From Aquimarina aggregata (lineage in GTDB: Bacteria > Bacteroidota > Bacteroidia > Flavobacteriales > Flavobacteriaceae): DNA of 64,000 bases. Below the pieces are notes generated by a model. That model was not told where the DNA came from. It ran no database searches and saw only the letters and a program-made list of their open reading frames with translations. The stretch covers positions 372,001 through 436,000 of the forward strand of contig NZ_LQRT01000013.1 of assembly GCF_001632745.1 (NCBI RefSeq), written 5' to 3'. A program made the position numbers and the translations under genes. This document shows positions 16,281 to 26,351 of the stretch, piece by piece. The stretch's first letter is position 1, and each line of letters starts with the position of its first letter.

Positions 16281-17879
16281 TTATTTCATGGCTTTAGCCA
16301 TCACGTGATATCTAGGGTCATCTACATCATGTTCAATAACATTTGCTAGTCTTGGAGAAGCTTTAATCATTAATGCTTGGCATTCTTCGCTAAGGTGTTT
16401 TATTCTAACTGTTTTGCCTGCCTCTTCATATTTACCAACAAGATTAAAGACAGCCTCTAATGCAGAGTGATCGCTTACGCGAGATTCTATAAAATCTATT
16501 TCTACGTTCTCGGGATCATTTGCGATATCAAATTTACTATTAAACGCCTGTATACTTCCAAAGAAAAGAGGGCCCCAAATTTCATACACTTTGGTACCAT
16601 CTTCTTTTATATGCTTTCTTGCTCTAATTTTCTTGGCATTCTCCCAAGCAAAAGCCAATGCAGACATAATTACTCCTGCAATTACTGCAACAGCTAAATC
16701 AAAAAATACAGTTAATGAAGACACAGCTATTAACACAATAGCATCAGTAAGTGGTATTTTATTAAGTATTCTAAAACTAGACCATGCAAACGTACCGATC
16801 ACAACCATAAACATTACTCCTACTAGCGCTGCTATAGGAACTTGCTCTATTAAACCAGATGCAAACAAAATAAACAATAACAAAGTAACAGCGGCTACAA
16901 TACCTGATAGTCTTGTACGTCCCCCTCCTTTTATATTAATAATCGATTGCCCAATCATAGCGCAACCACCCATACCACCAAAAAGTCCTGTCACAATGTT
17001 TGCTCCTCCTTGTGCTAAACATTCTCTGTTTGAATTTCCTCTAGTTTCGGTTAATTCATCAATAAGATTTAAAGTCATTAAAGACTCTATCAATCCAATA
17101 GCCGCTAAAATTAATGAGTATGGCCCTATAAATTTAAATGTTTCAAAATTCATAGGTATTTTACTAAAAATATCAAACTGAAATTGTGGTAATCCACCTT
17201 TTAAGCCTTCTCCTCCGCCATCTTTAATAAAACTACCTACTGTAGCCACATCTAGTTTTCCAAAAATCACAATGGCAGAAACTACTGCAATACCAATTAA
17301 TGCTTCTGGTAATTTTGAGGTTGCTTTTATTTTAGGTAATCCCCACATAATGGCCATAGTTAATAATACAAGGCCTATCATTAATATCAAATCCCCACCT
17401 TGCATCCAAGTCTTTTCACCATCCACAAACTCTTTGAACATTCCTAACTGGGAAAGAAAAATTACTATTGCCAAACCGTTTACAAAACCCATCATTACAG
17501 GGTGTGGTATTAAACGCACAAATTTACCAAGCTTTAAAACACCAGCTAGCATTTGTATGCCCCCCATTAGGATTACTGTTGCAAAAAGATAATATAACCC
17601 GAGTTGTTCACCAGGAGCTCCCATGGCATTTCCTTCTGCCACTAAACTTACCATAACTACTGCTAACGCTCCTGTAGCTCCAGAGATCATCCCTGGTCGA
17701 CCTCCAAAAATAGAAGTAATCAATCCAATCATAAAAGCTGCATATAAGCCTACCAATGGATCTACTCCCGCTACAAAGGCGAAAGCAACTGCTTCGGGTA
17801 CTAAAGCTAATGCTACTGTTAATCCTGATAAAATATCATTTTTAGCATTCGCCACTCTTTTTCTTACAAACTCAGTCAT
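16281..17879 (-). CDS. SulP family inorganic anion transporter with STAS domain
   Basis: 532 aa from ATG 17879. An upstream ATG at 17930 would add 17 hydrophilic residues not typical of the family. Ten or more membrane segments follow an opening NDILSGLTVALALVPEAVAFAFVAGVDPLVGLYAA, the SulP signature region. GLFGGMGGCAMIGQSIIN and GGRTRLSGI mark the transport core. The last ~110 residues form a STAS domain (EIWGPLFFGSIQAF onward). Family members carry sulfate, bicarbonate or other anions; which one is not clear. It ends 41 bases before the Lgt-like gene start, so it may be transcribed with that operon. Confidence 0.9.
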   Translation of the reverse strand: MTEFVRKRVANAKNDILSGLTVALALVPEAVAFAFVAGVDPLVGLYAAFMIGLITSIFGGRPGMISGATGALAVVMVSLVAEGNAMGAPGEQLGLYYLFATVILMGGIQMLAGVLKLGKFVRLIPHPVMMGFVNGLAIVIFLSQLGMFKEFVDGEKTWMQGGDLILMIGLVLLTMAIMWGLPKIKATSKLPEALIGIAVVSAIVIFGKLDVATVGSFIKDGGGEGLKGGLPQFQFDIFSKIPMNFETFKFIGPYSLILAAIGLIESLMTLNLIDELTETRGNSNRECLAQGGANIVTGLFGGMGGCAMIGQSIINIKGGGRTRLSGIVAAVTLLLFILFASGLIEQVPIAALVGVMFMVVIGTFAWSSFRILNKIPLTDAIVLIAVSSLTVFFDLAVAVIAGVIMSALAFAWENAKKIRARKHIKEDGTKVYEIWGPLFFGSIQAFNSKFDIANDPENVEIDFIESRVSDHSALEAVFNLVGKYEEAGKTVRIKHLSEECQALMIKASPRLANVIEHDVDDPRYHVMAKAMK

Positions 17880-18030
17880 AGTTGTTGTATTTTGAGGGTG
17901 CAAAAATACGTTTATTTTATAGTAAGGCAAGTAAAATGAACTTCTATCTAATTTACAACTTAAACTAAAACGTTTTAGAAGATTTGAAAATCTTAAATCT
18001 TAGTATATTTAGCCCATATACAAGTCTATC

Positions 18031-19779
18031 ATGCAAAAACTAATACCAACTCTAAGTTTTCTACTTTTTATACTTTCTTGTTCTAATCCTGAAAAGAAAA
18101 CTACCTCTACAATTGATTTCACAACTACCTTTGAAAAAAGTCAAGGAACTCAAACTCCTTCCTACACAGAAGTTATTGCATATTATCAAAATTTAGCAAA
18201 TACTTTTCCTGAAATTAATATTAGAGAAATTGGAGCAACAGATAGTGGAAATCCACTACATATGGTAACACTAGACCCGAATGGCGAATTTAATTTTGAT
18301 AAAATTCGCTCAAATAATAGAATTTTATTAATTAATAATGGCATTCACCCGGGAGAAAGTGATGGTATTGATGCAACTATGTTACTATTTAGGGATATTG
18401 CACAAAAAAAAATAAAAGCTCCGAAAAACACAACTTTAGTTACTATCCCAATTTATAATATAGGAGGAGCATTAAATCGAAATTCTGGTACTCGAACCAA
18501 TCAGAATGGTCCAATAGCATATGGTTTTAGAGGAAATGCCAGAAATTATGATCTTAATCGTGATTTTATAAAAAACGACACTAAGAATGCTCAAACCTTC
18601 GCCAAACTATTTCATTTAGTTCAACCCGATGTTTTTATCGATAATCATGTGAGTAATGGTGCCGATTATCAATACACGCTCACACATCTTTTTACACAAC
18701 ACAATAAATTAGGAGGAGCATTAGGAAATTATTTACATCAAGAAATGCATCCGCAACTCGAAGCCGCTCTAGTCAACAAAAAATGGGATATCACACCATA
18801 TGTAAACGTCTGGGGAACAACTCCAGAAAAAGGTTGGACACAATTCATGGACTCACCCAGGTATTCTACAGGGTACACAACATTATGGAACACATTGGGC
18901 ATGATGGTCGAAACACATATGCTTAAACCCTACAAAAAAAGAGTCGAAGGTACTTATGAACTCATGAAATCTATGATTGAGATCATCGAAAAAGATGGAA
19001 CTAAAATTACTAAACTAAGAGAAAAGGCTTTTTCTGATGTGGTTACACAAGAAAATTACACTGTACAATGGAAATTAGACACTACTAAAATTACAACTTT
19101 TGATTTTAAAGGATATGAAGGAAACTTTATAGAAAGTAAAATCACAGGAGCTAAACGTTTGAAATACGACCAGAAAAAACCTTTTACTAAAAAAGTAAAG
19201 TATAAAAATTATTTTAAAAGTGCAGTTAACATAAAAGTACCAAAAGCGTATATTATACCGCAAGGATGGTGGACAATTAAAGAACTTTTAAAAAGAAATA
19301 ATATAGAATTTAAAGTTTTAGAGCAAGATTCTACAATTACCGTTGAAACGTACCATGTAAAAGATTATAACAGCAGAAACACCCCTTATGAAGGACATTA
19401 CCTTCACTATAATACCCAAGTTAAAACCAGTAAAGAAGAGATTACATTCACCAAAGGAGATATGGTCATCCTAACGCACCAAAAAGGATTTAGGTATCTC
19501 ATAGAAACCTTAGAACCACAAGCTCCTGATTCGTTTTTTAATTGGAACTTCTTTGACACTATCTTACAGCAAAAAGAAGGATTTTCACCCTATGTATGGG
19601 AAGATAAAGCAAACGAATTACTATCGCAAAACAATGAATTAAGAATTAAATTTCAGAAAAAGAAAAAAGATACTGCTTTTGCTAACAACTGGTATGCGCA
19701 ATTAGATTGGCTACACAAACAATCCGAACACTACGAAAAAGCGCATCTTAGATATCCTGTTTATAGAATTCCTAAATAA
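18031..19779 (+). CDS. M14 family zinc carboxypeptidase-like lipoprotein
   Basis: 582 aa. Lipoprotein signal peptide with lipobox cysteine at residue 17 (LFILSCSNP). The zinc site is visible: His106 and Glu109 in NNGIHPGESDG, His206 in FIDNHVSNG; Glu294 in MMVETHMLKP fits the catalytic glutamate. Length is well beyond a single M14 catalytic domain; the last ~250 residues are an additional region without recognised motif. Probably a periplasmic or surface peptidase anchored by lipid. It converges on the ABC transporter ATPase gene with 5 bases between stops. Confidence 0.88.
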   Translation: MQKLIPTLSFLLFILSCSNPEKKTTSTIDFTTTFEKSQGTQTPSYTEVIAYYQNLANTFPEINIREIGATDSGNPLHMVTLDPNGEFNFDKIRSNNRILLINNGIHPGESDGIDATMLLFRDIAQKKIKAPKNTTLVTIPIYNIGGALNRNSGTRTNQNGPIAYGFRGNARNYDLNRDFIKNDTKNAQTFAKLFHLVQPDVFIDNHVSNGADYQYTLTHLFTQHNKLGGALGNYLHQEMHPQLEAALVNKKWDITPYVNVWGTTPEKGWTQFMDSPRYSTGYTTLWNTLGMMVETHMLKPYKKRVEGTYELMKSMIEIIEKDGTKITKLREKAFSDVVTQENYTVQWKLDTTKITTFDFKGYEGNFIESKITGAKRLKYDQKKPFTKKVKYKNYFKSAVNIKVPKAYIIPQGWWTIKELLKRNNIEFKVLEQDSTITVETYHVKDYNSRNTPYEGHYLHYNTQVKTSKEEITFTKGDMVILTHQKGFRYLIETLEPQAPDSFFNWNFFDTILQQKEGFSPYVWEDKANELLSQNNELRIKFQKKKKDTAFANNWYAQLDWLHKQSEHYEKAHLRYPVYRIPK

Positions 19780-19784
19780 AGATA

Positions 19785-20462
19785 TTATAGGTTTAACCTA
19801 TCAATTCTGGCCTCAATACCAGAAGCTTTCATTTCTTGTTCTACACTATCAAAATCTGTTTTATCTACACTTTTTTTGATACGACCTTCTTTTAAATAAT
19901 GTAAATAATCACAGGTTTCATGAAGCGTCGAAAAAATATGAGAAGAAAGAATTACTATTTTATTGAGTTCCTTTAATTTTAAAAGCACTTGGTTAATTAC
20001 AATATTGCTATGAACATCAACACCATTAAAAGGTTCATCTAAAATAAAAATAGCATTGTTCTGTAATAAAATTCCTGTAAGCGCTAGCTTTTTTTTCATT
20101 CCTGTAGAGTATGTTTCAGCATACTTATTCAGCGGTAGGTCAAAAATATTTTTTTCTTTACTATCGGTTAATTTGATTTTTCTGGCATTACATACTAGCT
20201 GCAAATATTCTTTTCCGGTAATTTTTGAAAGAAAATAAGGGTTAGTTGGCAAAAAACCTATCACATTCTTTATTACTCCTTTATTATAATTAATTTTCCC
20301 TTTAAAACTATTCATACCCGAAATACAACGAAACAAAGTTGTTTTCCCAGCTCCGTTTTCACCAACAACTCCATGAATCTCACCTGGTTTAAAAGATAGG
20401 TTTATGTTTTGCAACACTTCTTTATTATCGTATGATTTATATAATGAGTCTATTTTTATCAT
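19785..20462 (-). CDS. ABC transporter ATP-binding protein
   Basis: 225 aa. Walker A GENGAGKTTLF near residue 35, signature YSTGMKKKLALTG near 115, Walker B IFILDEPFNGVD near 138 and switch His in ILSSHIFST. The LSGGQ motif is replaced by STGMKKK, as in drug- and lipid-type exporters (CcmA/NatA group). It overlaps the upstream membrane-protein gene by 4 bases, so the two form one transporter. Substrate unknown. Confidence 0.92.
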   Translation of the reverse strand: MIKIDSLYKSYDNKEVLQNINLSFKPGEIHGVVGENGAGKTTLFRCISGMNSFKGKINYNKGVIKNVIGFLPTNPYFLSKITGKEYLQLVCNARKIKLTDSKEKNIFDLPLNKYAETYSTGMKKKLALTGILLQNNAIFILDEPFNGVDVHSNIVINQVLLKLKELNKIVILSSHIFSTLHETCDYLHYLKEGRIKKSVDKTDFDSVEQEMKASGIEARIDRLNL

Positions 20463-21379
20463 TTTAATAAGGTGGTTAAGTTGCTTTTTGCTTTATAATA
20501 AAAATAAGGAATCAATAAAAACATTGCAGGAGGAAAAAAAAGACACAGGACTCCTATTATACCTTGAAACATTGCATTTCCTAAACTATTAAAAGCATAT
20601 TTCATTAGTATATACATAACGACGTATAGAACACCCAAAACTTCAAACATTAAAGCGATGTATATTTGATCAAAATAAAAGATTGCCAAAATTGATACTA
20701 TCGGGATGGTTAATAAAATACTATATCGAATAGCTATTGTTATTTTGTTTTTTAAAAATTCTTCTGGTGTCATAGCATGTACCCAAATGTAAAACTGAGG
20801 TTCTAAATTTGAATAATACAATGAGCAAATAAAAAAAATAGACACAATTCCGAAAACTCCTAAATTAAAATTATCTACGAGTATAGAAATAACAGAAACA
20901 CCATAGGACAATAAAAATACCCAAAATGTTTTTCTAAAACCCACTATAAACTCATGTGGCCATCTATAAAAAGGGGTCGGTAGTACGAAATTGACCTTGC
21001 TCAGCTTCTTTAAGAAAGATAATATTACCCCTAAAAGTAAAACTAGTATAGATTCTGCATAAAGTTGTTTATACACTAAAAAAAATAAAAAAGGCAGAAC
21101 TAAAAACACATTATTAAGAACGTTAATGCCTCTATATATAAGGTTAGAAAATTGCTGCTTTAAAAAATCATCATGTTTTGAAAAACTAATAGTGGCTACA
21201 AAAAAAACAACCAATAATGGATACAGGTAGTTTGCATACATTACTTTTTCAAAAAAACTTGATGATCCCCAATACATAAAACATGGAATAGCTACATATG
21301 CGATTATTGGTTCTATTCCCAGCTCTTTAAGATGACGATTTATACGTCTAAAAAGTAATGTATAATACAACTTCATCAA
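20459..21379 (-). CDS. ABC transporter membrane protein (putative permease)
   Basis: 306 aa, almost entirely hydrophobic with about seven or eight membrane segments. It has no domain I can name. Its role as permease rests on the 4-base overlap (ATGA) with the ATPase gene. It begins directly after the NUDIX gene stop (no spacer), so NUDIX, permease and ATPase are likely one transcript. A CcmB/ABC-2-like exporter is a reasonable guess. Confidence 0.7.
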   Translation of the reverse strand: MMKLYYTLLFRRINRHLKELGIEPIIAYVAIPCFMYWGSSSFFEKVMYANYLYPLLVVFFVATISFSKHDDFLKQQFSNLIYRGINVLNNVFLVLPFLFFLVYKQLYAESILVLLLGVILSFLKKLSKVNFVLPTPFYRWPHEFIVGFRKTFWVFLLSYGVSVISILVDNFNLGVFGIVSIFFICSLYYSNLEPQFYIWVHAMTPEEFLKNKITIAIRYSILLTIPIVSILAIFYFDQIYIALMFEVLGVLYVVMYILMKYAFNSLGNAMFQGIIGVLCLFFPPAMFLLIPYFYYKAKSNLTTLLK

Positions 21380-21988
21380 TTAAGATAAATAATCATGTGA
21401 AAAGAGTTTTTTGATATTTGCATAGGAATTTGTTAAAGCTTTTTTAGCTTTTTTCTTATTCTTCCATTTTACTTTAGTAATACCTTCTTCTTTTTGCGGT
21501 AACAATACTCCATCATACTCTGTTTTCATCTCGAACCAATAAGTTACTTTTAACCTAAACTCTCCATTTCTTTTAAAAACATGAAATGTTTTATATAAAA
21601 ACTTAGTGATTTCTAGTCCAGTTACTCCTGTCTCTTCTTCTACCTCTCGTATTGCAGCAGTTTCAATATGTTCATTTTTTTCAATCTTGCCTTTTGGCAA
21701 GTCCCATTTTCCGTTTCGGTAAATAAAAAGAATTTCGTCTTTGGTATTATATGCCTTTCCTCCTCCTGCTACAACTACTGGCAACTTAGCATACAGATGA
21801 TCAATCAATTTATTCTCATTTTTATGATAAAAATGGTATTTGGCTTCTTCATTAGCAGCTTCTTTTCCTAAAACATCTCTAATAATTTCAGGAAACACAA
21901 CCTTTTTAATAGGAATCGTTTGATATCCATCAATTACCCTTTTTGTAGAAAGAATAATAGGCGTATTATTCACAAAAACTTTATACAT
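21380..21988 (-). CDS. NUDIX hydrolase
   Basis: 202 aa from ATG 21988; a TTG at 21994 is open upstream but less likely. The NUDIX box is complete: GKIEKNEHIETAAIREVEEE then TG (GX5EX7REUXEEXGU). About 65 residues precede the NUDIX fold, longer than minimal members. It hydrolyses a nucleoside diphosphate linked to another moiety, substrate unknown. Its start lies 8 bases from the divergent pyrE start, so each promoter must overlap the other gene. Confidence 0.9.
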   Translation of the reverse strand: MYKVFVNNTPIILSTKRVIDGYQTIPIKKVVFPEIIRDVLGKEAANEEAKYHFYHKNENKLIDHLYAKLPVVVAGGGKAYNTKDEILFIYRNGKWDLPKGKIEKNEHIETAAIREVEEETGVTGLEITKFLYKTFHVFKRNGEFRLKVTYWFEMKTEYDGVLLPQKEEGITKVKWKNKKKAKKALTNSYANIKKLFSHDYLS

Positions 21989-21991
21989 TTG
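21984..21991 (+). promoter_or_regulatory. -7 element (TACATTTG) for pyrE, overlapping the NUDIX start codon
   Basis: A TAnnTTTG match ending 5 bases before the pyrE ATG, implying a leaderless or near-leaderless mRNA. It covers the NUDIX start codon on the other strand. No clear -33 TTG is seen. Confidence 0.45.
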
Positions 21992-21996
21992 CAACT

Positions 21997-22638
21997 ATGA
22001 TTTTTGATAAAAATACAGCAAAAAAAACTGCTGAGTTATTGTTGCAAATTAATGCAATTAAATTACAACCGCAAGAACCTTTTACTTGGGCATCTGGATG
22101 GAAATCTCCTATCTATTGTGATAATCGAATTACGTTATCCTATCCAGAAATAAGAAAAACACTCGCTAAAAACCTTGCTACATTTATTGAGCAAACCTAT
22201 GGCAAACCTGATGTTATTGCTGGCGTTGCTACAGGAGCTATTGGCATTGGTTTATTGGTTGCCGAAGTTTTAAATCTTCCATTTATTTATGTTCGACCAG
22301 AAGCTAAAAAGCATGGTAGAAAAAATCAAATTGAAGGTATTGTTCCTAGTAATAAAAGCGTTGTGGTTGTAGAAGACCTTATCAGTACTGGAAAAAGTAG
22401 CCTTAATGCAGTAAAAGCATTAAGAGAAGATAAGGCAGATGTAAAAGGAATGGTTGCTATTTTCAATTATGGCTTTGATATAGCTGTTGAAAATTTTGAA
22501 CAAGAAGCTTTAGCACTACACACCTTAAGTAATTATGAAAACCTCTTAGAACAGGCTTTAGATACAGCCTATATCACAAAAGAACAACATAAAACACTAC
22601 AAGATTGGAAAACTAATCCTGCAGAGTGGAACATATAA
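21997..22638 (+). CDS. pyrE: orotate phosphoribosyltransferase
   Basis: 213 aa. Converts orotate and PRPP to orotidine 5'-phosphate in pyrimidine synthesis. The PRPP-binding motif VVVVEDLISTGKSS is near residue 126, the substrate loop region YVRPEAKKHGRKNQIEG near 99, and FTWASGWKSPIYCDNR near 28. Length and N-terminus are standard. A SRPBCC gene follows after 15 bases in the same direction. Confidence 0.96.
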   Translation: MIFDKNTAKKTAELLLQINAIKLQPQEPFTWASGWKSPIYCDNRITLSYPEIRKTLAKNLATFIEQTYGKPDVIAGVATGAIGIGLLVAEVLNLPFIYVRPEAKKHGRKNQIEGIVPSNKSVVVVEDLISTGKSSLNAVKALREDKADVKGMVAIFNYGFDIAVENFEQEALALHTLSNYENLLEQALDTAYITKEQHKTLQDWKTNPAEWNI

Positions 22639-22653
22639 CAATTAAATACTATT

Positions 22654-23046
22654 ATGAATTTAGAAAGCCCTACGGTAACTGTAAATAAAACTGCAGAAGA
22701 AGTATTTGAATTTTTGACTAAAGTTGAAAACTTTGAGCAGCTTATGCCTGAAAGCAAACAAAAATTTGAAAAAATAACGGATTCAAGATTTCTTTTTCAA
22801 TTAAAAGGAATGCCAGAACTTGTATTAGATCAAAAAGAAAACACTCCGTCTAGCCAAGTAGTTTTAGGAGCTGCCAGTGATAAATTACCGTTTACTTTAA
22901 CTGCAGATATTGTGAATACAGAAGATGGAAAAAGCACTACTAAGTTGACTTTTGACGGGCAATTTAATGCCATGATGGCAATGATGATCAAAACACCAAT
23001 CCAGAATTTCATAAATACACTAAGTGAGAATATTGGAAAACTATAA
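22654..23046 (+). CDS. SRPBCC (START-like) family protein
   Basis: 130 aa. Opens SPTVTVNKTAEEVFEFLTKVENFEQLMPE, typical of the polyketide cyclase/START-like fold with its hydrophobic ligand cavity. The C-terminal helix is TPIQNFINTLSENIGKL. It has no enzyme motif. It follows pyrE by 15 bases and converges on birA with one base between the two stops. Ligand unknown. Confidence 0.85.
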   Translation: MNLESPTVTVNKTAEEVFEFLTKVENFEQLMPESKQKFEKITDSRFLFQLKGMPELVLDQKENTPSSQVVLGAASDKLPFTLTADIVNTEDGKSTTKLTFDGQFNAMMAMMIKTPIQNFINTLSENIGKL

Positions 23047-23047
23047 T

Positions 23048-23779
23048 TTAATACAGTAATGAAATTTCTTTAAGATCAAATGCACTAACAATTTCATCTT
23101 CAAGAAGTACTTGTAATTTACCTTGGTTTGTTACTGATTGAATTATACCAACAAAAGAATTACCCTTTACATCTAAAAATGTAGAGGGTTTATTTTTTCT
23201 AAAAAGTACAGTTTCATATTCTTCTTTTAAGTTTTTAAAATTCGAAACGCTTAGTTTCGAAAATCTATAAACCAACTTTTTCAATAAAACTTGTAAAACC
23301 TCTTCTACATTAAAATGTGTTCCTAAAATCTCTTTTAATGAACCCGCTTGGGGTAAGTTTATAAACGAAGTTTGATTGATATTGATTCCTATACCGATAA
23401 TCACCCCCGTTAAACTGCCATTTTTAACAACATTTTCTATTAAAATACCACATATTTTTTGTTTATCTGACAGAATGTCGTTAGGCCATTTTATAGATAA
23501 TTTTGTTACCATAAAATCACTTAAAGCATCGCAAACTGCTAAAGAACTTGCCATTGAAATATAAAACTGATCCGTCAGCTTTATACTGTTAACCTGCATA
23601 AACACACTACACGTAAGGTTTTCTCCTGGGTTACTTTGCCATACAGTACCCATCTGTCCTTTACCAGCGATTTGTTCTTTGGCCCAGACACAAATTGGGT
23701 TTGTAAATTGTTTTTTACGATTAAGGTCTCTAAGAAAAGTATTTGTTGAGTCAATGGCATCAACTTTGATTATATCCAT
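23048..23779 (-). CDS. birA: biotin--[acetyl-CoA-carboxylase] ligase, monofunctional
   Basis: 243 aa. Attaches biotin to the carboxyl carrier protein. The biotinyl-AMP loop GKGQMGTVWQS is near residue 52, with STNTFLRD near the N-terminus and KWPNDILSDKQKICGILIEN near 97, both standard BirA motifs. There is no N-terminal helix-turn-helix, so it cannot be a biotin repressor of the E. coli type. It is divergent from rsfS. Confidence 0.94.
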   Translation of the reverse strand: MDIIKVDAIDSTNTFLRDLNRKKQFTNPICVWAKEQIAGKGQMGTVWQSNPGENLTCSVFMQVNSIKLTDQFYISMASSLAVCDALSDFMVTKLSIKWPNDILSDKQKICGILIENVVKNGSLTGVIIGIGININQTSFINLPQAGSLKEILGTHFNVEEVLQVLLKKLVYRFSKLSVSNFKNLKEEYETVLFRKNKPSTFLDVKGNSFVGIIQSVTNQGKLQVLLEDEIVSAFDLKEISLLY

Positions 23780-23842
23780 ACAAAAGGTGTAAAAGTTTCA
23801 TAAATGTCCGTATAATACGCACAGTAAAATGATAAAAAGTAA

Positions 23843-23850
23843 TAACTTTA
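23843..23850 (+). promoter_or_regulatory. possible -7 element (TAACTTTA) for the rsfS-ftsH operon
   Basis: One-base deviation from TAnnTTTG, 18 bases before the rsfS ATG at 23869. Confidence 0.3.
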
Positions 23851-23868
23851 CACAAATTAAAAAAATGC

Positions 23869-24240
23869 ATGACTAAAAAAGAAATTGATACCGATCAATT
23901 AATCACTGAAATTATAAAAGGTATTGAAGAAGTAAAGGGTAATGATATCAACATTTTGGATTTAAGAGAAATCGAAAATACAGTATGCAATTACTTTGTT
24001 ATCTGCAATGGTACTTCTAACACTCAAGTAAATGCAATTGTAAATTCCATTCAAAAAACCGTAAGTAAAAAACTGAAAGACAAGCCTTGGCATGTTGAAG
24101 GTAGTGAAAATGCAGAATGGGTATTAATTGATTATGTAAATGTTGTAGTGCATGTTTTCCAAAAACACATCCGAGAATTCTATGATATAGAAGGATTATG
24201 GGGAGATGCGAAAACTACAATTATTGAAACAAATTATTAA
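23869..24240 (+). CDS. rsfS: ribosomal silencing factor RsfS
   Basis: 123 aa. Binds ribosomal protein L14 and blocks subunit joining when growth slows. Motifs: DINILDLREIENTVCNYFVICNGTS near residue 25 and GSENAEWVLIDYVNVVVHVF near 80, then REFYDIEGLWGDA. ftsH starts 13 bases downstream. The pairing of rsfS with ftsH is common in Bacteroidetes. Confidence 0.95.
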   Translation: MTKKEIDTDQLITEIIKGIEEVKGNDINILDLREIENTVCNYFVICNGTSNTQVNAIVNSIQKTVSKKLKDKPWHVEGSENAEWVLIDYVNVVVHVFQKHIREFYDIEGLWGDAKTTIIETNY

Positions 24241-24253
24241 AAGCAAAGCGTAA

Positions 24254-26206
24254 ATGGCTAAAGAAGATAAAAAAACAGAACCTAACAAAAAACCAAAGTT
24301 TAGCGCATATTGGATTTATGCAGTTATTATTATTGGTTTTGTAGTATTAAATTTTATGGGAGGTAGTGGTATAGGATCCGCTCCAAAAACAGCCCCCAAT
24401 GAGTTTCAAGAATATTTAAAAAACGGAGAAGTAGCAAAAGTTGTGGTTATTAACCACAGAAAAGTAAAAGTATTCTTGACTCCAGAAGCTAAATCGCTAG
24501 ACAAACACAAGAAAAACAAAAGCAATTCTATTTTACCCGCCAGTCCTAATGATCCAGATTATCAGTTTGAATTTGGGGATTTGCAAAATTTTGAAAATAA
24601 AATTGCACAAATAAAGAATGAGAACAACCTCACTACACCTATAAGTTATGAAACTGAAAGTAATGTATGGGGTGAAATTCTAGTTACTCTATTACCATTT
24701 GCTTTAATAATTGGTATTTGGATATTTATTATGCGACGAATGAGCGGCGGTTCTGGTGGTGGAGCTGGTGGACAAATCTTTAATATAGGTAAGTCAAAGG
24801 CCAAACTTTTTGATCAAAACACAGAAGTAAAAGTTTCTTTTGAAAACGTTGCAGGCCTTGAGGGGGCTAAAGAAGAAGTTCAAGAAATCGTAGACTTCTT
24901 GAAAAATCCTGAAAAGTATACATCATTAGGAGGTAAGATACCAAAAGGAGCATTGCTAGTAGGACCTCCAGGTACAGGTAAAACCTTATTAGCTAAAGCT
25001 GTTGCTGGAGAAGCTAAAGTACCTTTCTTTTCTTTATCTGGTTCTGACTTTGTAGAGATGTTTGTTGGTGTTGGTGCCTCTAGAGTTAGAGATTTGTTTA
25101 AACAAGCTAAAGAAAAATCTCCCGCAATTATTTTTATTGATGAAATTGATGCTGTTGGTAGAGCAAGAGGGAAAAGTAATTTTTCTGGTTCTAACGATGA
25201 AAGAGAAAATACATTAAATCAATTACTAACAGAAATGGATGGTTTCGGAACCAATACCAATGTAATTGTTATCGCTGCCACAAACCGAGCTGATGTGCTG
25301 GATAAAGCATTATTACGTGCCGGTCGTTTTGATCGTCAAATCTATGTTGATTTACCAGATATTCGAGAACGTAAAGAAATCTTTGATGTTCATTTAAAAC
25401 CTTTAAAGAAAGTTGAAAACGAATTAGATACAGAATTTATGGCAAAACAAACTCCAGGTTTCTCTGGAGCAGATATTGCCAATGTCTGTAATGAAGCTGC
25501 ACTTATAGCTGCTCGTAATGGTAAAAAGGCTGTTGGCAAGCAAGATTTTCTTGATGCTGTAGATAGAATCGTTGGTGGTCTTGAGAAAAAGAACAAAATT
25601 ATTACCCCTTCAGAAAAACGAGCAATCGCTTTTCATGAAGCAGGTCACGCCACAGTAAGTTGGATGTTAGAACATGCCGCTCCTTTGGTAAAAGTTACAA
25701 TTGTTCCTAGAGGGCAATCCCTAGGTGCTGCCTGGTACCTTCCTGAAGAAAGACTTATTGTACGACCAAATCAAATGCTCGACGAGATGTGCGCTGCACT
25801 TGGAGGAAGAGCTGCAGAGAAAGTAATCTTTAATGAAATTTCGACTGGAGCATTAAGTGACCTAGAAAAAGTTACTAAACAAGCAAGAGCAATGGTAACC
25901 GTTTACGGGTTAAACGAGAAAGTAGGTAATCTTACTTATTATGATTCTTCGGGACAAAGTGAATACAATTTCACAAAACCATATAGTGAGCAAACTAGCG
26001 AACTTATTGATAAAGAAATTTCGAATATCATTGAGGAACAATATCAACGTGCTATTGAATTATTAGAAAAACATAAAGATAAACTTACAGAACTAGCAGA
26101 AGTATTATTAGAAAAAGAGGTTATTTTCAAAGATAATTTAGAGAAAATTTTTGGAGAAAGACCCTTTGGACAAAAAGAAGAAGAGATCGTTGTAGAACCT
26201 TCTTAA
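24254..26206 (+). CDS. ftsH: ATP-dependent zinc metalloprotease FtsH
   Basis: 650 aa membrane-anchored AAA+ protease for quality control of membrane and short-lived proteins. Two membrane segments (about 18-36 and 141-160) flank the periplasmic part. The AAA module has Walker [14 protein letters not shown], Walker [13 protein letters not shown] and the second region of homology ([20 protein letters not shown]). The zinc site is HEAGH in [15 protein letters not shown]. The C-terminus is acidic and short. A strong terminator follows. Co-transcribed with rsfS (13-base gap). Confidence 0.98.
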   Translation: MAKEDKKTEPNKKPKFSAYWIYAVIIIGFVVLNFMGGSGIGSAPKTAPNEFQEYLKNGEVAKVVVINHRKVKVFLTPEAKSLDKHKKNKSNSILPASPNDPDYQFEFGDLQNFENKIAQIKNENNLTTPISYETESNVWGEILVTLLPFALIIGIWIFIMRRMSGGSGGGAGGQIFNIGKSKAKLFDQNTEVKVSFENVAGLEGAKEEVQEIVDFLKNPEKYTSLGGKIPKGALLVGPPGTGKTLLAKAVAGEAKVPFFSLSGSDFVEMFVGVGASRVRDLFKQAKEKSPAIIFIDEIDAVGRARGKSNFSGSNDERENTLNQLLTEMDGFGTNTNVIVIAATNRADVLDKALLRAGRFDRQIYVDLPDIRERKEIFDVHLKPLKKVENELDTEFMAKQTPGFSGADIANVCNEAALIAARNGKKAVGKQDFLDAVDRIVGGLEKKNKIITPSEKRAIAFHEAGHATVSWMLEHAAPLVKVTIVPRGQSLGAAWYLPEERLIVRPNQMLDEMCAALGGRAAEKVIFNEISTGALSDLEKVTKQARAMVTVYGLNEKVGNLTYYDSSGQSEYNFTKPYSEQTSELIDKEISNIIEEQYQRAIELLEKHKDKLTELAEVLLEKEVIFKDNLEKIFGERPFGQKEEEIVVEPS

Positions 26207-26260
26207 TGCTTGTTTGACTATAAAACCAAGTTAAAATTAAAAGTTTTTACTTGTAAATTG

Positions 26261-26299
26261 AAAAATCTTAACCTAACGAATATTTAGGTTAAGATTTTT
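26261..26299 (+). terminator. rho-independent terminator after ftsH
   Basis: Perfect 16-bp stem (26261-26276 with 26284-26299), 7-base loop, T-run immediately after. A new promoter element begins 3 bases later, giving a clean operon boundary. Confidence 0.92.
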
Positions 26300-26301
26300 T
26301 T

Positions 26302-26309
26302 TATCTTTG
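26302..26309 (+). promoter_or_regulatory. -7 element (TATCTTTG) for the LUD-cdsA-psd operon
   Basis: Exact TAnnTTTG match directly after the ftsH terminator, 43 bases before the ATG at 26352. The -33 position would fall in the terminator hairpin, and no TTG is evident there. Confidence 0.55.
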
Positions 26310-26351
26310 AAAGTATTGTAAAAAAAGTAATTTCCCAATCACAATTTAAAA

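Noticed and set aside
16591..17181. 196-codon plus-strand frame opposite the SulP gene
   Set aside because: Antisense of a membrane-protein gene; the SulP reading has full family motifs.
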